Shown here one piece after another: positions 59,023 to 64,000 of a stretch of 64,000 nt of DNA (position 1 is the first letter of the stretch; every line of letters begins with the position of its first letter). The notes below the pieces were generated by a model that saw only the letters and a list, made by a program, of their open reading frames with translations, searched no databases and was not told the origin of the DNA. The stretch lies in NCBI RefSeq assembly GCF_022201045.2, contig NC_068557.1, positions 32,589,501-32,653,500 on the forward strand. The letters run 5' to 3'. A program made the position numbers and the translations under genes. The stretch is from Citrus sinensis (taxonomy: Eukaryota > Streptophyta > Magnoliopsida > Sapindales > Rutaceae).

Positions 59023-59455
59023 GACAATAATAAACTAAGGCCAGTTTACTAATTTGTAATAATCCATTGATTCCAATATAAATTAAACACATCAATGGCA
59101 ATGCAGTTCATTATGATTCCGATTCCCACAGCTAAAGTAAATAATTTATTATGATTGACATTCCCTATTCTAATTTTATCCCATTTTGATTTTACTCCAT
59201 TTCAATTACTGATTAATATATACACCATTAAAATAGAGGGATTGAGTTTCCGAGTAAATTTTAGAGTATAATTGTGTATTGTCATTGTTGTTTTAGACTC
59301 TTATATTGGGCTTATTGTAATTTAATTATGGGCTTTATAGTAGGCTATATTGTGAGACTATACTATCCATGGAGAATTGATCTTTAGCCTAAATATATAA
59401 AGCTTGAGCAACTCTGTTCTTGGACTACTTTTTAAGATGGATTAGATTCATGGAC

Positions 59456-59580
59456 TTGTATTTTTCTTTCTTTCTTTCTTATTAACACGCACACACACAC
59501 TAGTGAGACTTGAACCCACGACCAGAATACTAGGGAGGCCGCTTTTTAACAACTGTAGCTCGATCTTGAACTCTACTTTC
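59456..59580 (-). mobile_element. Probable tRNA-derived SINE head
   Basis: On the minus strand GAGCTACAGTTGTTAAAAAG resembles a tRNA A box, and the B box GTGGGTTCAAGTCTC follows about 40 bp later, followed by a GT repeat and a GAAA-rich tail. The arrangement matches plant tRNA-related SINEs. No target duplication was found and the unit may be truncated. Confidence 0.5.
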
Positions 59581-62051
59581 ATACCTTGACAAGCAAGCAT
59601 AACAATCTAGGAAAATCCTATAAAAGAAAATAGAGGAAAAAGATTAATCCGACAATGATTTATTTGATATTAGCCCATGTGAAGAATAGATTTGGATTTT
59701 ATTTGAAATGTTGGTTGGTGAGGATTTTGAGATAGTGGTAACAACTAGTGGGTCTCGAGAGTGGAATCTAGTCTAGGAACAGAAATCGGAAATACTTGAT
59801 GCGCGGGCGCAATCAAACTGTGCGGCATTGGATGTGATGTGAGGGTAGATGTGGTAGTATTCAAAGGCCTGCGTTTCCACAGAATGTGCAACCTATTGCA
59901 GGCCGCCCTGAAGCCACAAATGAGTTTTAACAAAAATTGATTACAAGATCAGATATTGGAAATTATTTAAATTCCCCTTTGGCTAAGGCACATATATTGA
60001 TTGACCGCAAATGATTACAAATAAATACTCTGATAATATACAAATTCATATATAGGAAGGACCACAGGCTCATTATCGAAATCTAGATCGTCGAACAGAT
60101 TCACTGGACTCAATAAGTCAATGAGTGAAAAGTCAACATTAAAGACAATTTCCAAAAGCAGGACCTAGTTTGTCATTGTTTGTCTCGAGTACTTGGAATG
60201 ATCTTTCTGAAAATATATTCCGATAAAGATGAATTGATCAGAAGGTCCACACTACCCATGCATCAATGATGTCGAGCAAGAATCCAAGAGAGAGATCAAT
60301 GAAATATGAGCTCTTTTGGTTAGAATTCATTTCTACCAATCGACCAAGATATAAGTAGTACTGTAGTAGTGAGCGATTTGAAGTCATTGATTCGTTCTTG
60401 TATAATCTTTGAATAAGCTATAGCTTAATTAATGTTGTGGTTCTTGCTTTGCTAGCCTTCTTTCTTCCATATTATTTTAGCCATCGATCCCGTGGCCAGT
60501 GCTCTAAATTAGTTAAGGGTTTTGCGAAAATATCTACCAAAAGTGATTGTCCTAACTAGTTCCAAAAGTGATTATCAAACTTACCTACAGGCTCCGGGCG
60601 GGCAGGTGCCCATATGATTCAATTGACCCACATTCATCCTTTTCGTGCAGTCTCCCCCACTTCACTACCGCAGAAAGAAAGATTGAAAGAGTATTTTATT
60701 AATGAAAATAATTTGTAAGACGACCAAGCCCACTATTGTCATATGCATTATTTTGGGCCTTTTCAAATGAACAGGTGGTTGGATCTAATTCATCCTCTTC
60801 ATAAGTGGTGATATTTCATCCCTTAATTTATGTAATGAGCCTTTATTTTTCAATTAATTAGAGTTATTTTCATAATTCAAAGTAACTAATGATTTTTCCT
60901 TCTGTCATACTTGTTGAACAATTAGTTTCAACCGTAGTCTTTCATAATTACCAACCATACACACTCACACAGTCACACCCACTATTAGTCTTCTTGGAAC
61001 CGGGCATGAGCCACCTATCTTCTCAGCAACTAGTGAAGATGCAGTTTCTTTTTTCAATTTTTTTTTCAAATTTTTTTTTTATGCACAATTTTCATCTTGA
61101 TCTCAAACTCCTTTTTTTTGCTCACTTCTTTTAGTAGGATATGTTAGCATCATATAGAAGCTGAAGAGGGACCACGAGAATAAGGCTATGATCCAGATTC
61201 CAGATCATGGTTTTGCTATTGTTACTTTCGTTCATAATTATGATTTTGGTAGAAATGGGCTGTTCGATGATGTGAAATTATTGCTCTCATCCCTGCAGAA
61301 AAATCAGAAAATGAAGGATAGTGGGGGAGAATGATAGTGAGCAAAGATAAAAGAAAGGGTAAAATCTAAAAATGGTTATTTAAGTGGGTATTTTAGACAT
61401 TTCAAATTAGAATGGGAAAAATGAAAGTTCGTAAAAAAAAAAAAAATTTATACTTTTCATTAATTTAATTTAATAGTGGCGGCTGAGGCTCACGTGGAAC
61501 CCAATTAGAGTTCAAACAAACTAATTTTGATAAAATCTTTGATGCTAATTATGAGAGCCATGATTAGTTTGAGTAAATATTAATTAAAGAAGATAATTAA
61601 ATTCATGCCCTAAAACTGTGAACTTCCGATAGGACAAACAGGTAATTAAAGACCATTGGTAAAAGTTATCAAAAGCCTCGGTCATACATTCGCTTTCTTT
61701 TATTTATTTATTTTATTAAAGAGAGGCTTCCAACAATAGCATAAATCCTGGAGGGGATAGTGTCCGTATATATCTTTTGGGCAGTCGCGCGATGACACCT
61801 CTACTGTCTACACAATGATAAAATATTAAAGAATTATAAATAAGTTGACAGATACGTCTATAAAACGTAATAAAATTAAAGCAAGATGATGAAGGAACAG
61901 AATAAATAAAGTATTCACATGCATGCCCGGTGTTCATTATACCATGGTTTTGCCCACAACATTCTCTGAACGGAAACTAGAAATTCGAAATTCCCCCGTC
62001 CTTTTTTTTTTATTTTTGGTCAAGAATATATTTGTCACTTTACATCGACTT

Positions 62052-62098
<47 letters not shown>
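62052..62098. repeat. Compound (TA)n(GA)n(GACA)n microsatellite
   Basis: A TA run passes into GA units and then GACAGA units. Confidence 0.9.
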
Positions 62099-62099
<1 letters not shown>

Positions 62100-63843
62100 A
62101 ATACTACTTGTAGAAGAAATACTACTTCCTGTTTAATTTCTGCTTCTTTTCAATCCATAAGAGTGGGGGAGGAAAAACATATATTTGGTTTCTAGTCAGA
62201 GGCCGGTAAATAGTATGTTATCTCTGTAGTTATCCAATATTCCAAGTACTAGCATAGTTTATGATGATATACATTACCTATCCAGTGGTATATATATCTA
62301 AAAGATAAGGCTCACATGCAAATGCAATGCAAGAATCGATCCGAGTGACTAGTTGATCTCTACTTGTTTTATCATTTTGGCAAATTCAAAGTTGCAGCTT
62401 AATTTGCTTTTGTTATAGTGACTTTTAAATGATGAAAATAAAGAGAGTCAACACTCGCTCTCGACTCACCAATGTAGAATCTCGGGTCCCTCCACCAAAT
62501 GGAAAAAAAAAAAAAATGATCGGTTTCTAATCCTCCATCTGCCTCAATGTTTCCAATCTTTCTAACTTCTTCGCTCTGCCTTAGGACCCACCACTTGCTC
62601 ATAACACAGGAGTGAATTCCTTTCTTTTTAATTCTTGTGTGCATCAAAAGTTCTAACGCTTGATAGAAAAATTCTTTAAAAAAAAGAAAAAAAAAAGGAT
62701 TTAATGGAGCATATATGTATGTATATATTTCTGTCAAAGAACGATTGGATTTTTTTTTTTTTTTTTAACCAAAATAGAAAAGAAACAAACTCTAACCTCT
62801 GCTTATTATACAAAGTCTTCCGTATATTATAATAATGCTATTACAAAACTTTAGTTCGTAAAAGGTATGTTGTGATGTCGTGCAATCGAGTTCCCAGGTT
62901 TCTTATGTTAAATTGGTAATTAAATCTCGTTAAATAAACAAATATTTAAAAGGAGAATTAACTTTCATCGTAAGTGATATTTTGTAACTAGGTTAATGCT
63001 TTCATCACTGTATACAAGTAAGTAAAATGTCAACTTCGATAAATTAACAATCTTGATTAAATAATAAAATCTTTTAATTTCGCTAGTGTACTAAATTAAT
63101 AAATTCACTAAATGTATAAGATAATAATTATTTTGAATCATTTGGGCCCAACGTAAATATTAATTAATAATTTATTAAATAAAAATTAATAATGAATAAA
63201 TTATAAAATTCATAACACTAAGCAATTTCTTTTTTTCTTACATCTTCAATTATTTGAATTCAACTCTTAACAAAATATACATGTAAATATGTTTATTTTT
63301 TTTCTTTTTCCTAAATTGAACTCAAACTCATCCTTAATATCAAATGTTTGCACAATAATGATACATACGTACATGATTATACAAATCGAATGAAGAAAGA
63401 AAAATAAATTGTGTAATTACAAGTTTCCTAATGGAGCTATACTACGATGGATACATAGCTACTGGAAGATATACTGTTGACTCAAAACAACACCATTTGT
63501 GCTCTTTTATAAGTAAATATATACGTGTACCAACAAAACTCTTTTTAATTTTTTTTTTAAAAACTTAAATTAAATTAATAAACATTAATTTATCAATAAA
63601 TTAATAAAAAACTTAAATTAATAAATTATTAATTTATTGATAAATAAATAACTTAGTTAAAATAATACTTTTTTAATTCCAACAATATTATTATTATTAT
63701 TATTATTTTGAGATTTTACTGCATATGATACGATTGAAAAATGAATCTGGAAATGCTAAATTAATATTATATCTAATCAATTCATAATGGACAATTTATT
63801 TAATTATCAATGGAGACAGCAAGTTACCACATTAGCATGGTCG

Positions 63844-63958
63844 CCACGTGGATCCCATTATCCTTGGCTCTTCCAAAGAGGACATGAGAAATACACGAGT
63901 TTTGGTCCTACCTGGTAATCCGGACAGGGTAGTGGAACCTCTACAGTCCTACGTGGAC
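63844..63958. promoter_or_regulatory. G-box/ABRE-like motifs, possible promoter of an off-window gene
   Basis: The palindromic G-box CCACGTGG is at 63844-63851 and TACGTGGAC, a second ACGTGG core, at 63950-63958. GTGGATCCCA occurs near each (63848-63857 and 63967-63976). The local composition is less AT-rich than the preceding 3 kb. ACGTGG pairs are typical of ABA- or light-responsive plant promoters (bZIP or bHLH binding). The target gene is not visible. Confidence 0.4.
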
Positions 63959-64000
63959 GAGTCGAGGTGGATCCCACAGTCAGAAAGCACATGTGAAGCC

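Larger units (their letters stand above)
57397..59227. mobile_element. Harbinger-like element (outer), interrupted
   Basis: TTA flanks both ends (57394-57396 and 59228-59230). Left end GTGTATTTACTTATTG; right end (reverse complement) TGGTGTATATATTAATC. Internal subterminal motifs are GAATGAAAATCA-like on the left and CCATTTCAATTACTGA-like on the right. It is split by the element at 57515-58710. Removing that leaves about 630 bp, which include the large ATT/AAT microsatellite. The ends resemble those of the element at 7194-9582. Confidence 0.6.
59231..64000. other. Intergenic, no supported gene
   Basis: 4.8 kb without a recognisable coding sequence. It holds a SINE-like sequence at about 59456-59580, a compound microsatellite at 62052-62098, several poly(T) and poly(A) runs, and promoter-like ACGTGG motifs at the far right that may belong to a gene beyond the window. 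Confidence 0.5.

Noticed and set aside
1-64000. CRISPR array, prokaryotic operon or phage-like module
   Set aside because: No regularly spaced repeats and no prokaryotic genes; all recognisable genes are plant nuclear genes with introns or plant-type promoters.

Overview
The window is nuclear DNA of a flowering plant, almost certainly a eudicot. It is AT-rich, its genes carry GT-AG introns, and all recognisable proteins belong to plant families: a TPD1-like secreted protein, a FAR1-related factor, MAP70, an SVR7-type PPR-SMR protein and isoprenylated HMA proteins. The gene set fits a woody rosid such as Citrus, but that is an impression from protein similarity. No bacterial, viral or organellar block is present, and I see no tRNA or rRNA gene and no novel multi-gene system.

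Layout. 1-1840: right end of a PIF/Harbinger-like element. 2255-3849: TPD1-like gene (-). 4-10.5 kb: AT-rich DNA with a 2.4-kb Harbinger-like element. 10.5-13.7 kb: two intronless plant-specific genes (+), one with a DUF7722-type C-terminus and one a small membrane protein. 17-19.2 kb: FAR1-RELATED SEQUENCE 10-like gene (-). 22.2 kb: small two-helix membrane protein (-). 25.4-28.3 kb: MAP70-5-like gene (+). 29.0 kb: small unknown protein (-). 30.1-32.2 kb: intronless SVR7-like PPR-SMR gene (-). 34.1-35.2 and 44.6-45.8 kb: two diverged copies of one HMA/CaaX gene (-), about 10.5 kb apart. 53.3-55.7 kb: a two-HMA-domain HIPP gene (+). The rest has no supported gene.

The most informative non-genic content is transposon archaeology. 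A non-autonomous CACTA element (37013-40780, TSD ATA) lies between the two HMA copies. Four MULE-type MITEs share GGGTCC-like and GGCAAA-like termini; three have perfect 9-bp TSDs. One of these (48876-50062) and a 0.7-kb foldback element (50303-51017) sit inside a Harbinger-like host (48307-51031). A second nest at 57397-59227 has one Harbinger-like element inside another. Several SINE-like retroposons are present, including one with three hairpins at its head and a perfect 16-bp TSD (46765-47102).

The genes do not form a pathway. They are unrelated single plant genes, apart from the three HMA/CaaX genes, which share a superfamily. Exon coordinates were derived by hand from splice consensus, reading phase and family conservation; cDNA is needed to confirm them.
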